Positions 7,124 through 14,767 of a stretch of DNA of 14,995 nt are shown in pieces. Each line of letters opens with the position of its first letter. The first letter of the stretch is position 1. The stretch comes from Massilia sp. UBA2604. Lineage in GTDB: Bacteria > Pseudomonadota > Gammaproteobacteria > Burkholderiales > Burkholderiaceae_D. The stretch spans positions 1-14,995 of the forward strand of contig DDKG01000064.1 of the NCBI GenBank assembly GCA_002339265.1, written 5' to 3'. Below the pieces are notes generated by a model. That model searched no databases. It saw only the letters and a list, made by a program, of their open reading frames with translations, and was not told where the DNA came from. The position numbers were made by a program, and so were the translations under genes.

Positions 7124-7234
7124 TTCCGGACAAACTTGCAATAGAGAATCCTGTACTTACGCCATTGGATAGACCCCGGATGCCCAATCCTCCACCTTTT
7201 GGGCCGTAATGCTACTTAGCCAACAAACAAAAAC

Positions 7235-7287
7235 GCATGGCAGGGGTAGCCTGAACGTTCCAGGGCGTAGCCTCCACCAAGCCATGC
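7235..7287 (+). repeat. Structured leader before the AsmA gene: direct repeat, palindrome and inverted repeat
   Basis: CAGGGGTAGCCT (7241-7252) and CAGGGCGTAGCCT (7261-7273) are near-identical direct repeats about 20 bases apart, roughly two helical turns. The palindrome GAACGTTC (7253-7260) lies between them. The whole is bracketed by the inverted repeat GCATGGC (7235-7241) and GCCATGC (7281-7287), ending at the ATG. This could be an operator or an mRNA hairpin. The rest of the 178-base divergent gap (7110-7234) shows no clear promoter toward the AsmA gene. Confidence 0.4.
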
Positions 7288-9330
7288 ATGGCCGCTATCG
7301 ACATGAAAACATCAAAACCCCTCAAGATCGCCGGTTGGACCCTGCTCGGAATCACGGTCATCGTGATCCTGTTCTTCCTTTTATTCGACTGGAATATGTT
7401 GCGGCCGTATATCAACCGCAGGGTGTCGGAAACCACCGGGCGTGAATTCGCGATCCGGGGCGACCTGGACGTGAAATTCCACCGCGGACTGGACACCGAA
7501 CGCGGCTGGCGGCGCTACGTGCCGCGCCCCTACATCAGCGCCAACGACATCACCATGAGCAACCCGAGCTGGAGCACCGTCGGCCCGCAGATGGCCGGCG
7601 TCCAGCGCGTCGAGGCAGGCGTGCGCATCTTGCCGCTGCTGACCAAGGACGTCGTCATCACCGACCTGCGCCTGGCCGCCCCGGACATCGCCGTGCAGCG
7701 GCTCGAGGACGGCCGCAATTCCTGGACCTTCAAGGACAACGGCCCATCGCAATGGGACGTCGACATCCAGCGCCTGAGCTTCAACAGCGGCAAGCTGCGC
7801 TACGCCGACGAGCCGCTCGGCATCGACCTGCGCCTGGATGCCCGCTCGATCGACGGCCAGCAGACCCAGCCAGCAGAGGGCGTGCCGCCGTACGGCCTGG
7901 CCTTTACCCTGTCCGGCACCTACAACAAGGCAAAGATCACCGGTGGCGGCAAGGCCGGCGCGGTGCTGTCGCTCACCGGAGAAGACATCACCTTCCCGAT
8001 CGAGGCCGAGGCCCGCGCCGGACAGAACAGGCTCGGCCTGCGCGGCGTGATCCGCGATCCGCGCTCGCCGTCCGGCTTCGCCCTCAAGATGGAACTGGCC
8101 GGCGCCAGCATGGCCGACCTGTACGGGCTGACCGGCGTACTGCTGCCCGAAACGCCGCCCTACTCGACGCGCGGCGAGCTGCTGGGCAAAAAGGACGGCG
8201 AATTCTGGGCTTTCACCTACAAGGACTTCACCGGCAAGGTCGGCGCCAGCGACCTGGCCGGCACCTTGAGCTTTGCCCAGCGCAAGCCACGTCCCTTCCT
8301 GAGCGGCAGCTTGACGTCGAAGCAGCTGCGCCTGGCCGACCTCGGTCCGACCATCGGCGCCGATACCGGCGCCGGCACCAAGGAAGCCGGCCGCGTCAAG
8401 GCCCCGCCACCCGGCAAGGCCTTGCCGGTCGAGGGCTTCAATACCGAAAAATGGGGCGCCCTGGATGCCGACGTCAAGTTCTCGGGCAAGCGCATCGTGC
8501 GCACCAACGACATTCCACTGGATAACCTCGAAACCACGATCCGCATGAAGGACAAGGTGCTCACGCTCACCCCGCTCAGCTTCGGCATGGCGGGCGGACG
8601 CATCGTCTCGAACATCCGCCTCGACGGCAGCACGAAGACGCTCGACGCATCGGCGCGGCTGGCGGCGCGCGGCCTCAAGATCCGCGAGTTGTTCCCCAAG
8701 CTGCAGTCGCTCCAGGCCAGCTTCGGTGAAGTCAATGGCGATGGCGTGCTGGCCGGCAAGGGCAACACGGTGGCGGCCATGCTGGGCACCTCGCAGGGCG
8801 AGATCAATGCTGTCGTCACCGAGGGCACGGTCAGCCAGTTCATCCTCGAGCTGGCTGGGCTGAACGTGGCGAACGCGATCTACGCGAAGATCTTCGGCGA
8901 CAAGCAGACCATGCTCAATTGCGTGGCGGCGCAGACCACCGTGCGCAACGGCCGCGCGAATATCGACCGCTTCGTGCTCGACAGCGAAGATGCGGTGGTG
9001 AATGCGTCCGGCTATGTCGACCTGGCCACGGAACGCCTCGACGTCGACGTGCGGCCGAAATCGAAAGGCGCACGCATCCTGACCCTGCGCACGCCGCTGT
9101 ATGCGCGCGGCACCTTCACCGATCCGAAGGTCGGGCCGCATGCGGGCCCGCTGGCGCTGAAGGCCGGCGCCGCGGTGGCGCTGGCGTCGGTGACGCCGCT
9201 GGCCGCCCTGCTGCCGCTGGTGAACGTCGACAAGGCGCCAGACACCAACTGCGGCGCCGAGATCAAGGAGGCGACCAAGCCGCCGAAGGTGAATGCGAAG
9301 ACGCCGCCGAAACCGGCGGCGGCGAGCTGA
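7288..9330 (+). CDS. AsmA-family protein
   Basis: This large membrane-anchored protein belongs to the AsmA-like group, whose members (AsmA, TamB, YhdP relatives) form periplasmic beta-groove bridges linked to outer-membrane lipid transport and integrity. The 680-residue product has a short cytoplasmic N-terminus and one transmembrane helix (about residues 14-35, GWTLLGITVIVILFFLLF). A long periplasmic region follows. Its opening NMLRPYINRRVSETTGREFAIRGDLDV is the typical AsmA-domain start, and the C-terminal part (VTEGTVSQFILELAGLNV, LDSEDAVVNASGYVDLATERLDV) is the AsmA_2-like region. The last 15 or so residues are Lys/Pro/Ala-rich. The start is either ATG 7288 or ATG 7303 (MKTSKPLKIAGW); neither has a good ribosome binding site. 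Its TGA directly abuts the flgL stop codon on the other strand. The link to motility is positional only. Confidence 0.88.
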   Translation: MAAIDMKTSKPLKIAGWTLLGITVIVILFFLLFDWNMLRPYINRRVSETTGREFAIRGDLDVKFHRGLDTERGWRRYVPRPYISANDITMSNPSWSTVGPQMAGVQRVEAGVRILPLLTKDVVITDLRLAAPDIAVQRLEDGRNSWTFKDNGPSQWDVDIQRLSFNSGKLRYADEPLGIDLRLDARSIDGQQTQPAEGVPPYGLAFTLSGTYNKAKITGGGKAGAVLSLTGEDITFPIEAEARAGQNRLGLRGVIRDPRSPSGFALKMELAGASMADLYGLTGVLLPETPPYSTRGELLGKKDGEFWAFTYKDFTGKVGASDLAGTLSFAQRKPRPFLSGSLTSKQLRLADLGPTIGADTGAGTKEAGRVKAPPPGKALPVEGFNTEKWGALDADVKFSGKRIVRTNDIPLDNLETTIRMKDKVLTLTPLSFGMAGGRIVSNIRLDGSTKTLDASARLAARGLKIRELFPKLQSLQASFGEVNGDGVLAGKGNTVAAMLGTSQGEINAVVTEGTVSQFILELAGLNVANAIYAKIFGDKQTMLNCVAAQTTVRNGRANIDRFVLDSEDAVVNASGYVDLATERLDVDVRPKSKGARILTLRTPLYARGTFTDPKVGPHAGPLALKAGAAVALASVTPLAALLPLVNVDKAPDTNCGAEIKEATKPPKVNAKTPPKPAAAS

Positions 9331-10551
9331 TTACAGGATATTGAACAGCGACAGGCCCGACATCGTCTTGAACGACATCTGCGCCGCCTGCAAGGTCATC
9401 TGCTGCTGCGAAAACTCCGAGATGGCCTTGACGGTGTCCAGCCCCTGCAGGTCGTCCAGCGTGGTCGCGTACTGGATGTCGAGGTCGGAACCCGCGCTGT
9501 CCAGGTAATCGAGCTCGTTCATGTGCGCGCCGACCGAGGCCTGCACGGTCAGCATGTTGTCATGGGCGTTCTTGAGGTTGTCGATCGCCGTGTTCAGCTG
9601 GTTGGTCACCTTCGCCTTGCCGGCCGCGCCGTCGCCCGGCTCGCGCAGCGTCTTGATCAGGTCAGTCACGGTCGTGAACACCGACTGCTTCTGGCTCGGC
9701 TCGACCGTGAACTTGTCGCCGGTGGCCGGCGCGCCCTTGATTTCCATCGACATGCCGCCGAAGGCGATCTGCTGGCCGTCCTTGTAAGGCAGGCCTTGCT
9801 GGTTGGGCACCTCCGTGCGCGGGTTCATGCTGTACACCGAATAGGTCTGCACAGGCGGCGTGTCGTCGCTCATGCCGAACTCGATCTGGTAGCTATTGTT
9901 GTCGACCGGGCGATTGGTCACCGAACCCGACGAGATGATGCCGGCGCCGGTGTTGGTGGCATCGGCCTTGGTCTGGAAGGTGCCATTGCCGGTCGGGATC
10001 GATTCGAAGACGGTGCTGCCCGAGGCCGACAGCGGCACCTTGCGCGATTCGCTGACCTGCAGCTGGCGTACACCCGAGTCGCCCTGGTAGGTGGCGCCGT
10101 CCGGGGTCGCCGTGAACGGCTTTGTCGTGGTCATGAAACCCGAGAACAGGTAGCCGCCCGCGCCGTCGGCGGTATTGGCCACGCCCAGCAGGTCGGCCAG
10201 GCGGCCTTCGAGTTCGGTGGCCAGCTTTTCCCGGTCGCTCTGAATCATGGCGCCATTACCGCCCTCCACCGCCAGCTCCTGGATCTCTTGCAGCAGGTCG
10301 CTGGCGTTCTGCAGCGCCGATTCGGTGTGGCCCATCGCCGATTTCGCGCTGCTGCGGTTGGTGGCGAACTGGGCGTTGATGTTCTGCGACTGGGTCACCT
10401 CGAGCGCGCGCGCCGACGCCACCGGATCGTCGGCCGGAGTCAACAGGCGGCGGTCGGTCGACAGCTGCATCTGCGTGCGCGCCAGCGCCGACTGCAGGCT
10501 GTTGAGCTGGTTGGTCGAGGTGTTGTAGAGGTTCAGGGTACTGATGCGCAT
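9331..10551 (-). CDS. flgL: FlgL, hook-filament junction protein (HAP3)
   Basis: FlgL sits between FlgK and the flagellin filament as the second junction zone. The 406-residue product is longer than the enteric protein (about 317). Its N-terminus MRISTLNLYNTSTNQLNSLQ and C-terminus EFSQQQMTLQAAQMSFKTMSGLSLFNIL are the conserved D0/D1 coiled-coil parts shared with flagellin. The middle (about 130-300) is the variable domain. It carries an FGGMSMEIKGAPATGDKF segment (264-281) that resembles one in the neighbouring FlgK. The start at base 10551 gives the canonical N-terminus, 24 bases after flgK, so the two are probably co-transcribed. The stop touches the AsmA stop with no intergenic base, and no terminator is visible. 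Confidence 0.97.
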   Translation of the reverse strand: MRISTLNLYNTSTNQLNSLQSALARTQMQLSTDRRLLTPADDPVASARALEVTQSQNINAQFATNRSSAKSAMGHTESALQNASDLLQEIQELAVEGGNGAMIQSDREKLATELEGRLADLLGVANTADGAGGYLFSGFMTTTKPFTATPDGATYQGDSGVRQLQVSESRKVPLSASGSTVFESIPTGNGTFQTKADATNTGAGIISSGSVTNRPVDNNSYQIEFGMSDDTPPVQTYSVYSMNPRTEVPNQQGLPYKDGQQIAFGGMSMEIKGAPATGDKFTVEPSQKQSVFTTVTDLIKTLREPGDGAAGKAKVTNQLNTAIDNLKNAHDNMLTVQASVGAHMNELDYLDSAGSDLDIQYATTLDDLQGLDTVKAISEFSQQQMTLQAAQMSFKTMSGLSLFNIL

Positions 10552-10575
10552 GATGGTCTTTGCTCAGTTCAGGCG

Positions 10576-12573
10576 TTAGCGGCTGATCGACAGCAGCGAG
10601 TCGAAGATGGTGCCGGCGATCTGCATCACCTTGCTGGCTGCCTGGTAGGCCTGCTGGTACTTGATCAGGTTGGTGGCTTCCTCGTCCAGGTTGACGCCCG
10701 AGACGTCGGCCTGCGCGCCGGTGGCCTGCGCCAGCAGGGAATTGCTGGCCGCGGCGTTGATCTGGACTTCGCGCGTCTTGTTGCCGACTTCGCTCACCAT
10801 CTGGGCATACGAGGACTGGATGGTCGCGGTGTCGCCATTGAAGATGTTCTTGGTCTGCAGCTCACCCAGCGCGGCGATGTTGCGGGTGTCGCCAACGCCG
10901 TTGACGTTGGAGGCGATCTCGAACTTGTCGCCGCCGCCCGGGGCGCCGGTCATGGTCACGGTGATGCCGCCGAAGCTGTAGGTCGCGCCGTTCTCGAACA
11001 CCACATCGCCCTCGATCAGCGTCTTCTTGCCATTGTCGTCCACCTTGTAGACGGGCTCGCCGGCCGGGAAACCGGTCAGCGTGTCGGGCGTGCCGGGCGT
11101 ATCGGGCCCCGCAGGCGTGCCCTTGTTGAAGGTAAGCGTGATCGGCAGCGTGGGCGGCGAGTCCACGAAATCCTTGTCGACCTTGACTTCGCTGATCTTG
11201 CCGTTGCCGGTGTTGGTCAAGGGTTCCTTGCTCAGGACCGGGGCCGCGGCCGCGATCTGCGACACGTCGGTGGCCAGCACCTTGAAGTCGGCGGCGCCAT
11301 TGATGGTCGGACGCACCAGGAAGGTGTCGCCCTGGCGTGCATTCTTGGAAAACGTCATCTGCATGCCGCCGACTTCCAGCGTGGCGTTGCCGGTAGCGTC
11401 GGGCCTGACCGCGCCCACCGACTTGCGGTCCGGCAGGCTGACCACCTTGTACTCGCCCTGGTCGAACTTGACTTCATAGTCGTTGTCGGTCAGCTTGCTC
11501 GGGTCGATGACCTTGGCCTCGAGCTTGGCTGGCGGATTGTCCTCGTCACCCTTGGCGTTATGGATGCTCGCGCCCACATAGGCCGGCGCTTCGTAGAAGA
11601 AGGCCTTGCCCGGCTGGCCGTTCTGGTCCAGGCCCAGCTCGTGCTGGCGGTTGAATTCGAAGGCCAGGCCGACCGCGATCTTGCCGAGCTGGCTCTGGGC
11701 CTTGTCCAGGGTGTTGCTGCGGAACTCGAGCACACCGCCCAGCTTGCCGCCCGGCAGGGCGCCGTCGGGCAGCACCGACACCTTGTTGCCGACCTGGTAG
11801 CCGACTTCCAGGCGCGTCAGGTCGGTGGGTGACTGCATCGTCGCCAGCTGGAAGGAATCCTGGCCCACGACCAGCGGCTGGCCATTGCCGATCGAGACCG
11901 TCAGGCTGCCGTTATCACCCGGCATCACGCTGGCTTTCACGTACTTGTTCAGTTCCAGCACCAGCTGGTCGCGCTGGTCCAGCAGGTCGTTCGGCGGACG
12001 CTGGGGCGACGCGGCATAGGTGCCGATCTGCTCGTTGAGCTTGGCGATCTGCTGGGCGTAGGTATTGATCGCCGTAACGCTCGACTCGATCTCGGAATTG
12101 ACGCCGTCGCGGATTTCGCCCAGGCGCGCGTCCAGGCCGTTCAGGCGCGTGGCCAACGACTCGGCGTTCGACAGCATGGCCTGGCGCGACGGCACCGAGG
12201 CGCGGTTCGCCGCCATGTCCTGGATGCCCTTGAAGAAACCCTGCATCGCCGGGGTCAGGCCGGACGTGGTGTCGGCCAGCAGGTTGTCGATCTGCTTGAT
12301 CTGTCCGAGGTACGACTCCAGGCCGCTGGTGCTGGCCTGGGCGTTGCGCACCTGGGTGTTCATGAAGTCGTCGCTGTAGCGCTTGATCTGCGCGATCTGC
12401 GTGCCGGTGCCCATGAAGCCGGAGCCGGTATTCAGGGCGGCCGCGGTCTGCTGCACCACCACCTGGCGGCTATAGCCGGCCACGTTCGAATTGGTGATGT
12501 TGTGGCCGGTGGTGGACAGGGCCGCCTGGGCTGCGTACAGGCCGGTTTTACCGATGGCGAGGAGGCTACTCAT
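10576..12573 (-). CDS. flgK: FlgK, hook-filament junction protein (HAP1)
   Basis: FlgK is the first junction protein placed on the hook tip after secretion through the flagellar export gate. At 665 residues it is about 120 longer than the enteric protein. The N-terminal MSSLLAIGKTGLYAAQAALSTTGHNITNSNVAGYSRQ-type signature is the flagellar rod/hook D0 motif, split here as residues 1-20 and 21-37. The C-terminal NLDEEATNLIKYQQAYQAASKVMQ (about 622-645) is the matching D0/D1 helix. The extra length lies in the variable middle (about 370-560), which holds two similar beta-rich segments: GGMQMTFSKNARQGDTFLV (from 402) and FGGITVTMTGAPGGGDKFEI (from 534). A Pro/Gly/Thr-rich linker (TPAGPDTPGTPDTLTG) lies between them. 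A candidate sigma-28 promoter lies just upstream. It heads the flgKL unit. Confidence 0.97.
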   Translation of the reverse strand: MSSLLAIGKTGLYAAQAALSTTGHNITNSNVAGYSRQVVVQQTAAALNTGSGFMGTGTQIAQIKRYSDDFMNTQVRNAQASTSGLESYLGQIKQIDNLLADTTSGLTPAMQGFFKGIQDMAANRASVPSRQAMLSNAESLATRLNGLDARLGEIRDGVNSEIESSVTAINTYAQQIAKLNEQIGTYAASPQRPPNDLLDQRDQLVLELNKYVKASVMPGDNGSLTVSIGNGQPLVVGQDSFQLATMQSPTDLTRLEVGYQVGNKVSVLPDGALPGGKLGGVLEFRSNTLDKAQSQLGKIAVGLAFEFNRQHELGLDQNGQPGKAFFYEAPAYVGASIHNAKGDEDNPPAKLEAKVIDPSKLTDNDYEVKFDQGEYKVVSLPDRKSVGAVRPDATGNATLEVGGMQMTFSKNARQGDTFLVRPTINGAADFKVLATDVSQIAAAAPVLSKEPLTNTGNGKISEVKVDKDFVDSPPTLPITLTFNKGTPAGPDTPGTPDTLTGFPAGEPVYKVDDNGKKTLIEGDVVFENGATYSFGGITVTMTGAPGGGDKFEIASNVNGVGDTRNIAALGELQTKNIFNGDTATIQSSYAQMVSEVGNKTREVQINAAASNSLLAQATGAQADVSGVNLDEEATNLIKYQQAYQAASKVMQIAGTIFDSLLSISR

Positions 12574-12600
12574 GACTTTTTTCTCTCTTTAACAAGTCCG

Positions 12601-12627
12601 TCTACGGCAGCTTTTGGAAAAACTTGA
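12601..12627 (-). promoter_or_regulatory. Candidate sigma-28 (FliA) promoter of flgKL
   Basis: On the minus strand, TCAAGTTT (12620-12627) is followed by exactly 11 bases and then GCCGTAGA (12601-12608). The flagellar sigma factor pattern is TAAAGTTT-N11-GCCGATAA, so the -35 differs at two positions and the -10 at three. Transcription would begin about 20 bases before the flgK ATG. The site lies in the only sizeable gap (90 bases) of the right-hand cluster, where late-class flgKL control is expected. Confidence 0.65.
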
Positions 12628-12663
12628 CGGCTATTTGTAAGGACATTTTTCTGGGCCAGGGTC

Positions 12664-13626
12664 TCAGGCCAGCGAGTTCTTGATCAGGCGGGTCAGCTTG
12701 GCCGCGTAGTTCGGGTCGGTCGCATAGCCGGCGCGCTGCAGGCCCTTGGCGAAGGCCTCGGCGTCGCCGCCGCTGGCGATGACTTTTTCGTAACGCGGGT
12801 TGTTCGCGATCAGCTTGGCATAGTCGCGGAACGAATCGGCCGGCGTATCGTAGGCGCGGAATTTCTCGACGCGGGTCTGCGGCTTTCCGTTCACGTATTC
12901 GGTCGTGGTAGCAAGGGCAACCTTGCCTTTCCAGCTGGGGCCGGCCTTGATGCCGAACAGGTTGTTGCTGCTGGTGCCGTCGGCATTCTTGATCATGCGC
13001 TTGCCCCAGCCGGTCTCGAGCGCGGCCTGGCCCAGCATGAACTTGGCCGGCACGCCGGTGGTCTGCTCGGCCGCGTGGGCGTGTTCGTGCATCTTTTCCT
13101 GGAAGGCGCGCACGTGCGGCGCCTGGGTGCGGCCATTCTCCAGCGTTGCCGGCAGCGCCGGCGCCTTGCTGCCCTCGCCGGCGCCGGCCACGGCGTTGTT
13201 GCGGTACATGGCGGCGGCGTTCATCGCCATCGGCAGGCCTTTCGCGCCAGGCGCCCCCATCGCGGCACCGGCGCTCACGCCATCGGCGCCGATCGCCAGC
13301 GCCTGCTGGCCCATCGTCTGCGAGTTCAGCTGGCGCACCAGCGCATCGGCCAGGCCGACGCCGCGCTTGGCCAGGTTCTGGCTGGTCTGCTGGTCGAGCA
13401 TGGTGGTGAAGGTCTTGGTCTGCTGGTTGTCCATCAGGCCTTCTTGCGGGGTGGCGTCGCGCATGCTCTTCATCATCATATTGATGAACATCGCCTCGAA
13501 CTGGGTCGCCGCTTCCTTGAGGGCGGCCGGCGAGCCGTCCTTCGCGCTCTGCCGCAAGCCGTTGAGGCTATTGGTGTCGAGCGCGAGCTTGGCGGTCTGG
13601 TCGGCGGAAGTGGTCGAGGCGATCAT
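12664..13626 (-). CDS. flgJ: FlgJ, rod cap with peptidoglycan hydrolase domain
   Basis: FlgJ caps the growing flagellar rod in the periplasm and cuts a hole in peptidoglycan for it. The 320-residue product is the dual-domain beta/gammaproteobacterial form. The N-terminal rod-binding domain (about residues 30-100) contains AATQFEAMFINMMMKSMRDATP. A Gly/Ala/Met-rich linker (about 105-160) follows. The C-terminal glucosaminidase-type (GH73-like) domain fills about 165-320, with the probable catalytic Glu204 in AALETGWGK and the conserved NNLFGIKAGPSW. The C-terminus has FRAYDTPADSFRDYA and AGYATDPNYAAKL. The start at base 13626 is preceded by a modest GAGA. It lies 16 bases after flgI, in the usual flgHIJ order. 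Confidence 0.97.
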   Translation of the reverse strand: MIASTTSADQTAKLALDTNSLNGLRQSAKDGSPAALKEAATQFEAMFINMMMKSMRDATPQEGLMDNQQTKTFTTMLDQQTSQNLAKRGVGLADALVRQLNSQTMGQQALAIGADGVSAGAAMGAPGAKGLPMAMNAAAMYRNNAVAGAGEGSKAPALPATLENGRTQAPHVRAFQEKMHEHAHAAEQTTGVPAKFMLGQAALETGWGKRMIKNADGTSSNNLFGIKAGPSWKGKVALATTTEYVNGKPQTRVEKFRAYDTPADSFRDYAKLIANNPRYEKVIASGGDAEAFAKGLQRAGYATDPNYAAKLTRLIKNSLA

Positions 13627-13642
13627 GCGGGTCTCTATGCAA

Positions 13643-14755
13643 TTAGATGATTTCGAGTTCGGCGCGCAGCGAACCGGACGCCTTCAGCGCCTGCAGGATG
13701 GCCAGCAGGTCTTGCGGGGTGGCGCCGATCGAATTCATCGCCTTCACCACTTCGGCCAGCGAAGCGCCGCCCTTCACGTTGAGCACCTGGCCCGGTTCCT
13801 TTTTGATTTCCACGCTCTGGTTCTGGGTCACGACGGTGGCGCCCAGGGTGCCCGGATTCGGCTGGCTCACCTGCGTGTCGTTGCCGATCGTCACCGACAG
13901 GTTGCCGTGCGAGATCGCGCAGTTTTCCAGCATCACGGCCTGGTTCATCACCACCGAGCCGGTACGCGCGTTCATGATCACCTTGGCCGAGGCCAGCGGC
14001 TGCTTGACGTCGATCTGTTCCAGCTGGCCCAGGAAGGCCACGCGCTGGTCGCTCGACGACGGGGTGCGCACGCGTACCACGCGGCCGTCGAGGGCGGTCG
14101 CCACGCCAGGACCGAACTGGTCGTTGACGGCTTCGACCACGCGCGCCGCGGTGGCGAAATCGGTCTCCTTCAGCTCCAGGCGGATCTGGTTGTTTTCGCC
14201 CAGGTTCGAGGCCACCGCGCGCTCGACGGTCGCGCCGCCCGAGATGCGGCCCACCGACAGGTGGTTCACCTGCACCTGCGCGCCGCCGCCCGGAGCTGCC
14301 GCGCCAACACCGCCCACCACCAGATTACCCTGGGCCATCGCATACACCTGGCCGTCGGCGCCGTGCAGCGGCGCCATCAGCAGGGTGCCGCCGCGCAGGC
14401 TTTTCGCGTTGCCGATCGACGACACGGTGATGTCCAGGGTCTGGCCCGGCTGGGCGAAGGCCGGCAGCGAGGTGGTGACCATCACGGCCGCCACGTTCTT
14501 CAGCTGCAGCTGGACGCCGGGCGGCAGGTTGACGCCCTTCTGCTGCAGCATTGCCTTGATCGACTGCACGGTGAACGGGGTTTGCGTGGTCTGGTCGCCG
14601 GTGCCGTCCAGGCCCACGACGATGCCGTAGCCGGACAACTGGTTCTGGCGCACGCCGGCGATGGTCGCCAGGTCCTTCAGGCGCTCGGCCTGGGCCAGGG
14701 GCGCTGCACCCGCGAGAGCGGCAGCCAGCAACATGAAGGTGGTGATCTTACGCAT
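13643..14755 (-). CDS. flgI: FlgI, flagellar P-ring protein
   Basis: FlgI subunits form the P-ring, a bushing around the distal rod in the peptidoglycan layer. The 370-residue product has the standard length. A Sec signal peptide (residues 1-23, MRKITTFMLLAAALAGAAPL to AQA, then ERLKDLA) is clear. Conserved FlgI blocks follow: the Asn-Gln-Leu-Ser-Gly-Tyr-Gly-Ile-Val-Val-Gly-Leu-Asp-Gly-Thr-Gly-Asp motif near residue 40, then SIKAMLQQ, NVAAVMVTTSLPAFA and RGGTLLMAPLHGADGQVYA, and the C-terminal IGATPQDLLAILQALKASG. The start at base 14755 has AGAGA about 10 bases upstream. It begins 12 bases after the flgH stop, consistent with co-transcription of flgHIJ. Confidence 0.98.
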   Translation of the reverse strand: MRKITTFMLLAAALAGAAPLAQAERLKDLATIAGVRQNQLSGYGIVVGLDGTGDQTTQTPFTVQSIKAMLQQKGVNLPPGVQLQLKNVAAVMVTTSLPAFAQPGQTLDITVSSIGNAKSLRGGTLLMAPLHGADGQVYAMAQGNLVVGGVGAAAPGGGAQVQVNHLSVGRISGGATVERAVASNLGENNQIRLELKETDFATAARVVEAVNDQFGPGVATALDGRVVRVRTPSSSDQRVAFLGQLEQIDVKQPLASAKVIMNARTGSVVMNQAVMLENCAISHGNLSVTIGNDTQVSQPNPGTLGATVVTQNQSVEIKKEPGQVLNVKGGASLAEVVKAMNSIGATPQDLLAILQALKASGSLRAELEII

Positions 14756-14767
14756 GAATGATATCTC

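Noticed and set aside
7381..9141. Minus-strand open frame inside the AsmA gene (586 codons)
   Set aside because: The plus-strand product has a membrane anchor and AsmA-type blocks; the antisense product shows only biased composition.
9523..11832. Very long open frame antisense to flgL and flgK (769 codons)
   Set aside because: It runs across two clear flagellar genes, is rich in Arg, His, Val and Gly runs, and matches no family. It is a by-product of strong GC codon bias on the opposite strand.
12651..12660. Terminator after flgJ from the palindrome CTGGGCCAG
   Set aside because: It has no loop suited to a stable hairpin, and in the direction of transcription an A-run, not a T-run, follows.
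12905..14761. Long open frame antisense to flgJ and flgI (618 codons)
   Set aside because: Low-complexity Arg/Ala/His-rich translation spanning two genes with unmistakable family motifs on the minus strand.
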